Assembly (NCBI RefSeq): GCF_900142465.1
Contig: NZ_FRAX01000015.1
Location: 38,376 to 102,375 of the forward strand
DNA: 64,000 nucleotides
DNA from: Fibrobacter sp. UWH6
Lineage (GTDB): Bacteria; Fibrobacterota; Fibrobacteria; Fibrobacterales; Fibrobacteraceae
Direction: 5' to 3'
Part shown: positions 17,801-26,367 of the stretch, piece by piece
Numbering within the stretch: position 1 is the first letter of the stretch
Layout of the letters: every line of letters begins with the position of its first letter
Made by a program: the position numbers and the translations under genes
Notes under the pieces: generated by a model
Database searches by the model: none
What the model was told of the DNA's origin: nothing
The model's input: only the letters and a program-made list of their open reading frames with translations

Positions 17801-18077
17801 GAATGGGAGAGATGGTCGTGTTGATGACGTCAAGATAGGCCTGGTCCAGGGTGTCGGGCATGAGGGCTCCGGCCTTGAAGTTTGCCGGGGTCTTTTCTTC
17901 GGGCAGGACGTTATCCTTTTTTGCATTCGGCTCGAAATTGTCGAGAGCCTTGGCGTCCCAGGTCAGGGGCCAGGTGGGGCGAATCAGGTCATAGGGGGTG
18001 GTAGCTGCAAAGGCGGTTGCAGAAAGTGCTGCAATGGCGGAAGCGGCTATCAGGGTTTTCTTTTTGGGGTGACGCAT
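14871..18077 (-). CDS. Secreted GH9 endoglucanase with N-terminal Ig-like and C-terminal sorting domains
   Basis: The 1068-residue protein starts at MRHPKKK, with GAGG five bases upstream, and a signal peptide (about 1-27). A CelD_N/E-set domain follows (about 65-190; IRVNQAGY). The GH9 (alpha/alpha)6 domain has GWYDCGDY near 261-268 (catalytic Asp), LGVNPWDVSFIYG, HHR, and DYHLSETCLDG near 731-742 (catalytic Glu). A beta-rich module follows. The last 85 or so residues, with KTLKVFDMLGNQL and ending in KAFKLK, look like a type IX secretion sorting tail. It would cut cellulose at the cell surface. It is the largest gene here and has its own terminator. Confidence 0.93.
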   Translation of the reverse strand: MRHPKKKTLIAASAIAALSATAFAATTPYDLIRPTWPLTWDAKALDNFEPNAKKDNVLPEEKTPANFKAGALMPDTLDQAYLDVINTTISPIRVNQAGYLKSDTERQFYFIGTAKEFEVVDENGKSLSKKITGTLTKTSEETTSSWLIVAGTDATISDYKRYSVEFNGPSGSILVGNIPQSVPTDKRLRIKVGDEISSTFIVSEDVYTMVKDAAIKFFGIQRSGNSDSWFHGPSHVKDGAGKVVLDEKVVSGVTTNEGDLQGGWYDCGDYLKESQTQAYAFANLAVAAASNPSKDVDHYAYNHGEFVKTDNVPDVLREAKHGADFFLRSFKAANGVVDNMAVSVGNFGSDHGLWVRPELQDYIVISMRGGPADRDVRLGELGSNISGQIAAGLAILSKDYAKYDKDFADSCLMVAEKMYDFAKNLALGNDSYDKGKKFVYNTMAAGWSTPAYNGNNEYHDDLALAAIALHYATYEKSGKMDYLNDAVEDTEIGTDQMSRSFAFNGGWMAHGRNGMLKSSRNTSWANVNTLTLYAFYKLLLKDSKTATKYGISDEKRLGYAEKVASTMAINLQNLSNSGTSSIELPVSQLSSESGAISYDGAWYSMQTDQSWIYNRYQAGNIFEVLALADIAKDLEKVKLPTLGTLNWNSEKLHQLGINQLNYMLGVNPWDVSFIYGVGDKNDNHPHHRISNPEGRNARGSVAYKYVRPVGGLFGGIIPGAENSISPSALSWEDYHLSETCLDGSAALVSALTIVSNGGDDYFEKKCDNCNKNPDIFQADNIHVGAYHYEFNELDYLTISFSNSTLKRMDSVVTYVYFDATEDDVENCNVLFNLSICQAYDQGGFNKPCSNEDEIRKELRKNNPQKIGDTYDKKSKTYTWALPIVLDSLGIGRYVRLDLSVTSGTKVSGACEYALEPAKVDFTKGWSFKSHTASNSMPAYEGISDKDKDYIEVQEAPDAPYIVLRSQGKLIWGYGPADETSDRVGVRKIAAPAANAKMIVNGRGLYVVAPAQGTKTLKVFDMLGNQLMAQTFEGTSAQVSLAKLPHRSAMVARLMSGEKVLATKAFKLK

Positions 18078-18143
18078 TAATACCTCGTTGTTCACAAGGT
18101 AATAATAGCTAACCTTTTTAAAAGAATGCAAGTAAAAAATATG

Positions 18144-19349
18144 TTACTCGAACCTTAAAGCATCTATGGGGTCCAGGCGGCTTGCCTTTCGTGCAGGGTA
18201 CCAGCCGAAGAATACTCCAGTCACAAAACAGACGCCGAAACTGACCACCACGCTGGTAATGGAAACGCTCATGGGCCAGTTCAGTATGGACTTGACTGCC
18301 TGAGAGGCTCCGATGCCGAGACCGATTCCGATGAGACCGCCCAGCAGGCTGATCATGACGGATTCAATCAGGAACTGCAAGAGTATATCGCGACCGCGTG
18401 CGCCAATAGCCATGCGCAGGCCGATTTCCTTGGTACGTTCCGTAACGGAAACGTACATGATGTTCATGATGCCGATACCGCCAACCAGAAGGCTGATGCC
18501 CGCAATTGCCGTAAGGACTAAGGACAACATATCGGACGTGTTGGTCATCATGGTAATCATTTCTTCCTGGGTGAAAATTCGGAAGGGGTCCGTGGGCTTT
18601 GTCCAGCTGCGACGTTCCTTCAGGATACCCATGATTTCTTCTGTGGCCTGTTCCGCGTAGCCTTCGCCGATGGAGTTTGCGTAAATCTGGCGGATTTCCG
18701 TGGTGGCGTTAAAACGTTTCATTACCGTCTGGTAGGGCGTGAAGATGACATCATCCTGGTCCTGCCCGAAATCACCGCTGCCTTTGGCCTTTAATGTGCC
18801 GATGACCTTCAGCGGGATGCTCTTGTATCGGATGGTCTTTCCGATGGGGTCTGTATCGGGGAACAGGTTCTTGATGACAGATTGGCCGATGACGCAGACT
18901 TTGGACATCCGGTCCGCTTCGTCGTCGAACATGACGCCGTCCTCGATTTCGTAGTTGCGGATCTTGAGGTAGTCGCTGGAAATTCCGCTGAGTTGGGTGG
19001 GGGAGTTGTTGTTTCCTGCAATGGCCTGGCCGTTGGCGGTAATCATGGGCGATACGCCATTGATGAACTGTGCCCTGTTGCGGATTTCGATAACGTCGTC
19101 TTCTTCTAGGGAGACCGCGGATTCCGTTTGCACGCCGCCGCGACGGTCGCGATTAGGCATGACGATAATGGCGTTGGTGCCCATGCTGGTCATCTGTTCC
19201 TTGATGGACTGCTTGGATCCTTCGCCCATGGCTACCATGGCAATCACGGCGGCCACACCGATGACGATGCCCAGCACCGAAAGGAAGGTTCGCATGCGGT
19301 TGCGGAACAGGGCCTTCACTGCAATTTTAACAAGGGTTATAGGACCCAT
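18144..19349 (-). CDS. MacB/FtsX-type ABC transporter permease
   Basis: The 401-residue protein has the MacB layout. One membrane helix near 20-42 is followed by a periplasmic MacB_PCD domain with MTSMGTNAIIVMP. Three C-terminal helices form the FtsX domain, with ERTKEIGLRMAIGARGRDIL. Such permeases are mechanotransmission machines that export lipoproteins, peptides or drugs with a periplasmic adaptor and TolC. The ATPase gene overlaps its start by one base. No adaptor gene is next to it; the TolC-like gene at 1500 is a distant candidate partner. Confidence 0.92.
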   Translation of the reverse strand: MGPITLVKIAVKALFRNRMRTFLSVLGIVIGVAAVIAMVAMGEGSKQSIKEQMTSMGTNAIIVMPNRDRRGGVQTESAVSLEEDDVIEIRNRAQFINGVSPMITANGQAIAGNNNSPTQLSGISSDYLKIRNYEIEDGVMFDDEADRMSKVCVIGQSVIKNLFPDTDPIGKTIRYKSIPLKVIGTLKAKGSGDFGQDQDDVIFTPYQTVMKRFNATTEIRQIYANSIGEGYAEQATEEIMGILKERRSWTKPTDPFRIFTQEEMITMMTNTSDMLSLVLTAIAGISLLVGGIGIMNIMYVSVTERTKEIGLRMAIGARGRDILLQFLIESVMISLLGGLIGIGLGIGASQAVKSILNWPMSVSITSVVVSFGVCFVTGVFFGWYPARKASRLDPIDALRFE

Positions 19350-20134
19350 TATGCGCCCTCCCCGCGACGATCTTCTGAATCATCGTCAAAAACTTCCGGC
19401 GGGGGCAATGCCTCAAGGGCGGCCCTTGCGTCGGCCACATTCTCGTTGATGACGTCTTTTTTTAGAAGGCCATCTCGCAGCGTAATGGTGCGTCCGCTGA
19501 AGGTGGCGATATCCGGTTCGTGGGTCACGAAGGCGATAGTCTTCCCTTGCCTATGCAAGTCCTGGAAGATGCTCATGATTTCGTAACTGGTACGGGTGTC
19601 CAGGTTACCGGTGGCTTCGTCGGCAAGGATAATGACCGGATCGTTGACCAGGGCGCGGGCAATGGCCACTCGCTGCTGCTGACCGCCGGACATCTGGTTG
19701 GGCAGGTGATTCATGCGGTCGGAAAGCCCTACCATTTCAAGAGCGCGGACGGCTCGCTTGCGACGCTCCGAAGCAGAAACTTTTGAATTGTACAGGAGGG
19801 GCAGTTCCACATTTTCGAGAGCTGTAGTTCGGCTCAGCAAATTGTAACTCTGAAAGACAAAACCCAGCTTCTGGTTTCGGATTTTTGCCAGGGCGTCCCG
19901 CTTCAATTTTTCGGTATGCTCCCCGTCCAGAATGTAGTGGCCTGCGGTGGGCTTATCCATACAGCCAAGAATGTTCAACATGGTAGACTTGCCCGATCCG
20001 CTGGTTCCCATGATGGTGACGAACTCTCCCTTGTGAATGTCGAAGCTTACTCCGCGCAGGGCGTGTACAGTTTCATCGCCCATCTTGAAGTCGCGACGTA
20101 AGTTCTGTATAGAAAGGATAGGGGAGTTGTCCAT
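19349..20134 (-). CDS. ABC transporter ATPase, MacB/LolD type
   Basis: From the ATG at 20134 this is a 261-residue ATPase. Walker A is GTSGSGKS (43-50), followed by the signature [15 protein letters not shown], Walker [11 protein letters not shown] and switch THEPDIA. It overlaps the permease gene by one base, so the two form a transporter. An acidic Pro-rich tail of about 20 residues extends beyond the usual LolD end. A longer reading to 20332 gives a low-complexity leader. The ATG at 20134 is preferred because TAAAAT ends exactly seven bases before it. Confidence 0.92.
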   Translation of the reverse strand: MDNSPILSIQNLRRDFKMGDETVHALRGVSFDIHKGEFVTIMGTSGSGKSTMLNILGCMDKPTAGHYILDGEHTEKLKRDALAKIRNQKLGFVFQSYNLLSRTTALENVELPLLYNSKVSASERRKRAVRALEMVGLSDRMNHLPNQMSGGQQQRVAIARALVNDPVIILADEATGNLDTRTSYEIMSIFQDLHRQGKTIAFVTHEPDIATFSGRTITLRDGLLKKDVINENVADARAALEALPPPEVFDDDSEDRRGEGA

Positions 20135-20141
20135 AGTCGTA

Positions 20142-20147
20142 ATTTTA
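20142..20147 (-). promoter_or_regulatory. -10 box of the ABC operon (predicted leaderless)
   Basis: TAAAAT on the minus strand, a seven-base gap, then ATG at 20134. No Shine-Dalgarno. Confidence 0.5.
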
Positions 20148-20246
20148 GATGCTTTTACATTCCACGGGGTTGCAGCGGACGATAAAATACTAAATTTTGG
20201 AAGGCGAGTTAGTTTGGGTTTACTTAAGTTAAGTAATGGATTTTGG

Positions 20247-21017
20247 ATGAAAAGACTCGTTTCAATTTTGTTTGTATTTTGCGCCATGGTTGTAGCACAG
20301 CCTTTAGATGGCGATAGTGATGGTGTACCCAACGATATTGATCAGTGCCCCAATACAAGGCCGGGCACTCCCGTTGATTCCCTAGGTTGCCCCTTGGATT
20401 CTGACCATGACGGTGTTTACGATACCAGGGATCTGTGCCCCGGTACGGAACCGGGAACTCCCGTAGATCAGACTGGCTGCCCCCTGGATACTGATGGGGA
20501 TGGCGTTCCCGATTATCTGGATAAGTGCCCCAACAGTCCGGTAGGTGCTTTGGTGAATGAACGAGGCTGTGTCCGTGATGATGATGGGGACGGTGTTCCC
20601 GACCAGGTGGACAAGTGTCCCAATACTCCCTACGATGCCATTGTAGATTCCGTTGGCTGCCCTGTTTCCAAGAATTCAACTCTGGATTATCTGAGGGGCC
20701 GAATTGATTTTCAGACTGGCTCTGCCAAGCTGACCAAGGCAAGTTTTTCTGCCTTGGATTCCCTGGTAGACATCCTGATCGGCGCTCCCACCATTAAACT
20801 TGAAATCGAGGGCCACGTGGATAACGCCGGTCCCGAGAACATCAACTTGATGCTGTCTCAGGAACGTGCCCAGTCTGTGGTTGACTACTTGGTTGGCAAG
20901 GGGATTGATGCCCGTCGCCTGAAAGCGGTGGGGCTTGGATCTAGCCGTCCTGTTGCCGACAATGGAACCTTGCAGGGCCGCAAGGCGAATCGTCGCATCG
21001 AATTTATTGTTTGGTAA
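20247..21017 (+). CDS. OmpA-like protein with thrombospondin type 3 repeats
   Basis: From the ATG at 20247 the protein has 256 residues. A signal peptide (about 1-18) is followed by four calcium-binding TSP3 repeats of the form DxDxDGVPDxxDxCPNT (about 19-140). A C-terminal OmpA/MotB peptidoglycan-binding domain follows, with DFQTGSAKLT, IEGHVDNAG, RAQSVVDYL and GRKANRRIEF. It probably tethers the outer membrane or a surface assembly to the cell wall. Its 3' end overlaps the convergent GtrA gene by 14 bases. Confidence 0.92.
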   Translation: MKRLVSILFVFCAMVVAQPLDGDSDGVPNDIDQCPNTRPGTPVDSLGCPLDSDHDGVYDTRDLCPGTEPGTPVDQTGCPLDTDGDGVPDYLDKCPNSPVGALVNERGCVRDDDGDGVPDQVDKCPNTPYDAIVDSVGCPVSKNSTLDYLRGRIDFQTGSAKLTKASFSALDSLVDILIGAPTIKLEIEGHVDNAGPENINLMLSQERAQSVVDYLVGKGIDARRLKAVGLGSSRPVADNGTLQGRKANRRIEFIVW

Positions 21018-21423
21018 AGACCCACTTCTTGTAGAGGGTGAAACTGGCCAATACGTAGACTACGTTTGCAACAATGTTTGCGAAGTAGCTGGGTTTCATG
21101 AACTTGGAAATCAAGTTTGCGCTTGAGGCCAGCGGACCCCAATTATCAAGGGCGTAGACGCATCCTTCCAGAACCAGAAGGTTCAGGCCGTAGGCACATA
21201 AAAATACAATGAGGAATCGGGTAATTTCCGCAGACTTCTTGTTGGAACTTTTGAAATTCCAGATGCGGTTCATGATGTAGCTGTTGCAGCCCCCGGCCAC
21301 AAAACCCAGGAAGTTGGAAAGCTCCAGATTCCAGTCCAGCAGCTGATGCAGCACCCAGACGACTGCCAGGGTAATCAAAGTGTTCATGATTCCGATCAGA
21401 TTGTATTTGATAAAGTGAAGCAT
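21004..21423 (-). CDS. GtrA-like four-helix membrane protein
   Basis: The 139-residue protein from the ATG at 21423 has four predicted membrane segments and GtrA-family features (FIKYNLIGIMNTL at the start, FLGFVAGGCNSYIMNRIWNF in the second helix). GtrA proteins are thought to help flip undecaprenyl-linked sugars for surface glycosylation. No partner glycosyltransferase is adjacent. TATTTT ends exactly seven bases before the ATG. Its start region is only about 30 bases from the divergent CoA-transferase start. Confidence 0.85.
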   Translation of the reverse strand: MLHFIKYNLIGIMNTLITLAVVWVLHQLLDWNLELSNFLGFVAGGCNSYIMNRIWNFKSSNKKSAEITRFLIVFLCAYGLNLLVLEGCVYALDNWGPLASSANLISKFMKPSYFANIVANVVYVLASFTLYKKWVFTKQ

Positions 21424-21430
21424 GGCCCGC

Positions 21431-21436
21431 AAAATA
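21431..21436 (-). promoter_or_regulatory. -10 box of the GtrA-like gene (predicted leaderless)
   Basis: TATTTT on the minus strand lies seven bases before ATG at 21423, inside the 31-base gap between two divergent starts. Confidence 0.5.
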
Positions 21437-21454
21437 ATTATTTTTGACCCCATT

Positions 21455-22942
21455 ATGTCATGGATCGAATCTAGAAAGTGCTCTGCGGCGGAAGCTGCCG
21501 AAATGATCAAGGATGGGGACGTTCTTGGCGTGTCCGGTTTTACCTTGGCGGGTTACCCTAAGGTGGTGCCGACCGCTCTTGCCGAACGTGCCGAAAGACT
21601 CCACGCCAATGGCGAGCCTTTCAAGATTACGCTGTTCTCTGGCGCATCGACCGGCGATAGCTGCGATGGTGCGCTGGCCCGCGCCGATGCGGTCAGTTTC
21701 CGCATGCCGTACCAGTCCAATCCGGCGCTGCGCAAGGCGATTAATGGCGGTTCCATCAAGTATATTGACGCACACCTTGGAAAGATGGGCTACTGGATCC
21801 GTACCGGTGCGCTGCCCCGCCCCACGGTAGCTATTGTGGAGGTGACCTGTATTCTTCCCGATGGTCGTGTATGCCTTTCTACGTCTGGCGGTAATTCCGT
21901 AACGTACCTGGAAATGGCAGACCGTGTTATCCTGGAACTGAATACCCGCTTTGGCGATGCTTGCGTGGGCATTCACGACGTGGCACTTCCGGATTTGCCG
22001 CCCCATGCCAAGTCCCTGGCTATCGATGCGCCCGGTGATCGCGTGGGCGAGGCCTTTGCCTGCGTCAATCCCGAGAAGGTGGTGGCCATTGTAGAACAGT
22101 CCCGCTTCGACGAAGTGACTCCCTTTGTGGAGCCCGATGAAATTTCCCGCAACATTGGCGAACGCATCCTGGACTTTGTCCGCTTTGAGGAAAAGCGTGG
22201 CCGACTCCTGAAGGGGCTTGCTTACCAGAGTGGCGTAGGCAAGGTGGCTAACGCTGTTCTTTCTGCCATGGCGGCGGATGATCGCCTGAGCAGGATTGAC
22301 CTTTATACCGAAGTGATTCAGGAAGCGGTTCTTCCGCTGCTGAAGAATGGTAAGCTGGGGATTGCTTCCGGAACGGCTCTTACTTTGTCTGAAAGTACCC
22401 AGAAGGAATTCGTCGCCAATGCCGAGGAATGGAAAAAGCATCTGGTGATCCGTCAGCAGGAAGTGAGCAACAGCCCCGATGTTATCAAGCGCATCGGCGT
22501 TATCTCCATGAATACCGCCCTTGAAGTCGATATCTTCGGCAACGTGAACAGTTCCCTGGTGGCAGGCTCCGCCATGATGAATGGTATCGGCGGTTCCGCT
22601 GATTTTGCCCGCAACTGTCTGCTTGGATTTTTCATGACGCCCTCTGTGGCCAAGAATGGAACCATCAGTTCCGTGGTGCCTTATGTGAGCCATGTGGACC
22701 ACCCCGATCACGATACCATGATTTTCGTGACGGAGCAGGGCTTGGCTGACCTTCGTGGCCTCCCCGCCGAAGAACGTGCCCGCCTGATTATCAAGAATTG
22801 CGCCCATCCCAATTTCAAGGAACCTCTGGCCGATTTCCTGGAATTCAGCCTGAAGCATGCCAAGGGCGTGCATGTGCCGCTGGCTCTTTCCCGGGCTTTC
22901 GAAATGCACGAGAAATTCCTGGAAACGGGAAGCATGCTCTAA
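21455..22942 (+). CDS. Acetyl-CoA hydrolase/transferase family CoA-transferase
   Basis: From the ATG at 21455 the protein has 495 residues and matches the Ach1/succinyl-CoA:acetate CoA-transferase family across its length (GVSGFTLAGYPKVVP, LYTEVIQEAV with the probable catalytic Glu286, GIASGTALTLSES, FVTEQGLADLRGLPAEERA). It would swap CoA between succinyl-CoA or acetyl-CoA and acetate or another acid, fitting a fermenter that makes succinate and acetate. An earlier ATG at 21422 would overlap the divergent gene's promoter and is less likely. Confidence 0.9.
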   Translation: MSWIESRKCSAAEAAEMIKDGDVLGVSGFTLAGYPKVVPTALAERAERLHANGEPFKITLFSGASTGDSCDGALARADAVSFRMPYQSNPALRKAINGGSIKYIDAHLGKMGYWIRTGALPRPTVAIVEVTCILPDGRVCLSTSGGNSVTYLEMADRVILELNTRFGDACVGIHDVALPDLPPHAKSLAIDAPGDRVGEAFACVNPEKVVAIVEQSRFDEVTPFVEPDEISRNIGERILDFVRFEEKRGRLLKGLAYQSGVGKVANAVLSAMAADDRLSRIDLYTEVIQEAVLPLLKNGKLGIASGTALTLSESTQKEFVANAEEWKKHLVIRQQEVSNSPDVIKRIGVISMNTALEVDIFGNVNSSLVAGSAMMNGIGGSADFARNCLLGFFMTPSVAKNGTISSVVPYVSHVDHPDHDTMIFVTEQGLADLRGLPAEERARLIIKNCAHPNFKEPLADFLEFSLKHAKGVHVPLALSRAFEMHEKFLETGSML

Positions 22943-23011
22943 ATTTGCTGTTTTTGCCAAATTAGCACGTTTTTTTGACAGCGGATGTAATCATTGTAAG
23001 TAAAAATTGAT

Positions 23012-23041
23012 TTGGAAACATCGGGCTCACTTTTTTATATT
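23012..23041 (+). promoter_or_regulatory. Promoter of the histidine-phosphatase lipoprotein (predicted leaderless)
   Basis: TTGGAA (23012-23017), an 18-base spacer and TATATT (23036-23041), then exactly seven bases to the ATG at 23049. Confidence 0.65.
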
Positions 23042-23048
23042 AGGCCTG

Positions 23049-25262
23049 ATGTATCGTTTGGCTTTTTTGATTTTTCTGTCTGCTTTGTTCGTTGCCTGCG
23101 GCGACGATTCCTCGAATTTTACCCCGTCCGGAAACGATGATGAAATTCCGAATTCCGCAGATTCCCAGAATGGTAGTAGCGGATCCCAGAGTGAAGTTTC
23201 TGGCAATAGCTCCATTGGGGAAGTGGTTCCGGGGCCCGTGATTAGCGATGATCCCCCTGTAGAAGATTCCACCGTGGTCTCCGATTCCGATGACCTGCCT
23301 AAGTGTACTTCGGAAAATCAGGGTGAAGCGATGATGGTCGCTTCCGAGAATGCAATCTATTTCTGCTATGAAGGCGAATGGGTTACTGGCGTTGTGGAAG
23401 ACATTGGCGTTTCTTGCGAAAACGGTTCTCTGATTGCGGGCATGCGGATGCCTCTGGATACGGTGTCTTCCATGTTCGGTTATGATACTGTTTCTGGCGA
23501 GTTCGTCTACCGCCGTCAGGATGTTTCTGTGGTTGGCATCGCCGAAAAGGGGCCCTTCCGTTTTGGTACCTCGGTGAAGGTGGTGGAACTGGATAGCATG
23601 AACCGTATGGCCGATTCCGACCGTATACATGAAACTTGCGTTGTTACTGCCGACGGTTCCTATGGCTTCGATGCCTTTGACGTGGTTTCCCCCTATGTTC
23701 GAGTGGAGGCCGAAGGCTATTATAAAAACGAACTGACTGGTGGCCTGTCTTCGGAATTGATTAAGCTGAGGAACGTTACCGACCTTACGGAACGTGATTC
23801 CGTAAACGTGAACATCCTGACTCATATCGATGCCGTCGTGGTGATGAAGCTTGCGGAACAGGGTGGTTTCAATACGCCGATCCGTATGCTCAAGGAACAG
23901 TCCCTAAAGAAGGTGCTTTACGCTTTCGGCATCAAGATTGAAGGGTTCAATGACGACCTCTTTATGCAGGGCCAGGGTGGTATGTTCGGCCCGGGCACTT
24001 CTACAGTTTCGAAGATTTCCGACGAAGTCAACCTGTTTGACGGAGACGAATTCAGTGCCGCTCTCTTGGCTGTATCCGTAATGCTGCAACGTCATGGTTC
24101 TGGCCAGGAAATGCTCCTGTTTGCAGATTCCATTGCCCAGAAAGTCGCCAATACCGGAAACTGGGACGACTGGACTTCCAGGGCTCATTTGGCTGACTGG
24201 CTTATGTCTCTTGACATTAATGGTGACTTTGAAAAAATCCGTAAGAACGTGGCTAGCTGGAAGCTGGGGGATGTTCCCGATTTCGACAAGCACTTGCGCA
24301 ATTTCTGGACAAAGGAATTGAAGTTCCCCGAATGCAATGCGTCTACTGACGGAATGGTGTCTCATATTTCTGAAAGTCAGAGCTCTCTTTTTGGCTGTGA
24401 TTACAGGGATACAACCAAGACCAAGCTCCGCTTTACCTGCGATGCTGAATTGGGCCGCTGGCGTGCCGCTACCGATATCGAAAAGGATACGGTGGGGCTG
24501 GGAGCCGATACCTCCAAGTACGATGGCGCTATTCGCCCCGGTGTGATCAACAAGGACAAGAATTACATCTATGAAACTTCTACCGGAAAATGGCGTGTTG
24601 CTACCGGCAACGATATCATGGATTTCTCTGACGTGGCCGATGTGTACCGCAATCTGGGTGCAGGCGAGTCCGTGGTGTTTGTACTCCGTCATGCAGAACG
24701 TACCAATGAAACTGGCTCCAAGGGGCATCTGACCGACAACGGCAAGGCTCAGGCTAAGAGTGTCGGTGCCAAGTTTAGTGGCGTCGGCAGGATTTACTTT
24801 GCCTATTCCGGTTACACCCGCACCCTGGAAACCTGCGAAGGAATTGCCGATGGGGCTGGGCAGGGTAGCATTAACCCCGATGTTCTTGATGGCCTCGATG
24901 GGGAATGGTATGTGAAGTCTGGCGACCCCTCCATTATCGAGTTGTCTAGCTGGGCTTATAGGGGCGTGCCTGCCGGAAACTTCTACGACCTGGAAGACCG
25001 CACCAAGGAACTGGTGTCCGATTACATTCTGGCCAACCGCAGCAAGTTGCAGAAGGTCAACTTCTACATTTCCCATGACAGGATGGTCTTGCCCCTTGCG
25101 GTTTACGCTTCCCAGAAGAAGGTGGACCTGCGTTACTTTGATGAGCAGGGTAATCGAAACTGGGTGAACTTCCTGGCAGGTGCCGCAATCATTTTTGACA
25201 ATGCGGGCAACGTCCGTTACGTTCCTGTCCGCGGTCTGGAATCGGGAGTCATGAAGCTCTAG
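23049..25262 (+). CDS. Large lipoprotein with C-terminal histidine-phosphatase domain
   Basis: From the leaderless-type ATG at 23049 the protein has 737 residues. The signal peptide ends in the lipobox FVAC (residue 17 is Cys). A Ser/Asp/Gly-rich linker leads to a beta-rich domain of the kind seen in Fibrobacter lipoproteins (FRFGTSVKVVELDS and nearby). The C-terminal region is a histidine phosphatase fold: VLRHAERT near 546-553, LTDNGKAQAKSVG, SGYTRTLETCEG and the second His in YISHDRM near 674. In this superfamily the RHG-type His is phosphorylated; here RHG reads RHA. It probably dephosphorylates a compound outside the cytoplasm; substrate unknown. Confidence 0.85.
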   Translation: MYRLAFLIFLSALFVACGDDSSNFTPSGNDDEIPNSADSQNGSSGSQSEVSGNSSIGEVVPGPVISDDPPVEDSTVVSDSDDLPKCTSENQGEAMMVASENAIYFCYEGEWVTGVVEDIGVSCENGSLIAGMRMPLDTVSSMFGYDTVSGEFVYRRQDVSVVGIAEKGPFRFGTSVKVVELDSMNRMADSDRIHETCVVTADGSYGFDAFDVVSPYVRVEAEGYYKNELTGGLSSELIKLRNVTDLTERDSVNVNILTHIDAVVVMKLAEQGGFNTPIRMLKEQSLKKVLYAFGIKIEGFNDDLFMQGQGGMFGPGTSTVSKISDEVNLFDGDEFSAALLAVSVMLQRHGSGQEMLLFADSIAQKVANTGNWDDWTSRAHLADWLMSLDINGDFEKIRKNVASWKLGDVPDFDKHLRNFWTKELKFPECNASTDGMVSHISESQSSLFGCDYRDTTKTKLRFTCDAELGRWRAATDIEKDTVGLGADTSKYDGAIRPGVINKDKNYIYETSTGKWRVATGNDIMDFSDVADVYRNLGAGESVVFVLRHAERTNETGSKGHLTDNGKAQAKSVGAKFSGVGRIYFAYSGYTRTLETCEGIADGAGQGSINPDVLDGLDGEWYVKSGDPSIIELSSWAYRGVPAGNFYDLEDRTKELVSDYILANRSKLQKVNFYISHDRMVLPLAVYASQKKVDLRYFDEQGNRNWVNFLAGAAIIFDNAGNVRYVPVRGLESGVMKL

Positions 25263-25316
25263 TCCCGGATTTTATAGGGCGGTTTACGTCTGATGTAAAG
25301 AAATGTTTATCAATGG

Positions 25317-25343
25317 GCGCCTGGTAAAAAAGGGCGCTTTTTT
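25317..25343 (+). terminator. Rho-independent terminator
   Basis: GCGCCT pairs with AGGGCGC over an A-rich loop, then a T-run; 54 bases after the phosphatase lipoprotein. Confidence 0.75.
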
Positions 25344-25472
25344 AGTCTAAAAATTTCCCCCTCATTTGCCCTTATCTTTAACCTTTAACCTTTTCGCTTT
25401 CCGCTAATTAGTTAAATTTCCATCGTTGATTTTTATCAAAATGTTCACCTAAAAGAATGGATAAAATCCAAT

Positions 25473-26312
25473 ATGAATGAAACGCAAGAAATCACTGCAG
25501 AATCCCAGGTAGCTCCCGCTGCCGAAGAAGCTGTAGTTGCAACACCGGCTGCAAAGGCTAAGGGACGTTTCGACGAGCAGATCGCCTTGATGTCTCCTAC
25601 TGATGCCGCTAAGGTTCAGGCTCAGCTTGACCTGACTCCTGGTGCCGATTCCGCCGTCTTCGAAATTGTCGAAGCTCATGGTGGTGGATTCCAGGTGCTC
25701 TACAAGACTTACGATCAGTCTGTGACCGCCCGTAACGCCCTCAAGGCTAAGGACGATGCATCTGCAAAGGTGCTCCCCATTGCCAAGGCTACTTTGGGCA
25801 AGGAATATTGCAATGGCGACGTTGTCGAAGGCGTCTGCCAGGGCGAAAAGGAAACCTTCACTATTGGCAAGCTGGCTGAATTCCAGGCTACTGGCCTTAT
25901 CGTAGTGATGGCTGTTATTATCGGCCTCTGCCTGCTCTGCTACTTGATGAACTTCATCATGGCAAAGCTTGGCCTCAACGTGGACAAGGCTCCTGCACCC
26001 GCAGTCAAGCCCGCCGCCGCTGCTCCTGCTGCCGCTCCCGCTGCAGCCCCTGCCGCCGCTGCACCCCGTACCATTGGCCCCGCTCACTGCGACTGGGATC
26101 CCAATGCCAAGAGCGTTCATCCGGGTATGACCAACAAGCAGCTCCAGGCTTTCCTGTCTATCGCTGCTATTGCCGCCCTCGAAGAACATCCGGGCCTTAC
26201 CAACGACGAACTGGTGGTGATCATGACCGCAGCTGCAACTCAGGTCCTGGGTCAGCCCTGCCGCGTCACCGCTTACAAGAATGTTAACTCCCCTGCTTGG
26301 ACCATTGTCTAA
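25473..26312 (+). CDS. Sodium-pump decarboxylase gamma-like subunit with extra domains
   Basis: This 279-residue protein has one strong membrane helix (about 140-166, LIVVMAVIIGLCLLCYLM) followed by a Pro/Ala-rich linker, as in OadG/MmdD gamma subunits. It differs in two ways. An extra N-terminal cytoplasmic domain of about 135 residues contains FDEQIALMSPTDAAKVQAQ. After the linker comes a C-terminal helical domain (HPGLTNDELVVIMTAAATQVLG) ending SPAWTIV. Gamma subunits assemble the alpha and beta parts of sodium-pumping oxaloacetate or methylmalonyl-CoA decarboxylases. BCCP and beta genes follow within 60 bases. Confidence 0.8.
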   Translation: MNETQEITAESQVAPAAEEAVVATPAAKAKGRFDEQIALMSPTDAAKVQAQLDLTPGADSAVFEIVEAHGGGFQVLYKTYDQSVTARNALKAKDDASAKVLPIAKATLGKEYCNGDVVEGVCQGEKETFTIGKLAEFQATGLIVVMAVIIGLCLLCYLMNFIMAKLGLNVDKAPAPAVKPAAAAPAAAPAAAPAAAAPRTIGPAHCDWDPNAKSVHPGMTNKQLQAFLSIAAIAALEEHPGLTNDELVVIMTAAATQVLGQPCRVTAYKNVNSPAWTIV

Positions 26313-26367
26313 GATCTAGGAACAACCTTTAAAAATTCAACAGGCTATAAAGCCAGGAAAAAGAAAA

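Noticed and set aside
21458..22960. 500-codon open frame on the minus strand, antisense to the CoA-transferase
   Set aside because: The plus-strand frame is a clear family member; the antisense frame is His/Gly/Gln-rich with no recognisable domain, as expected from codon-bias shadowing.
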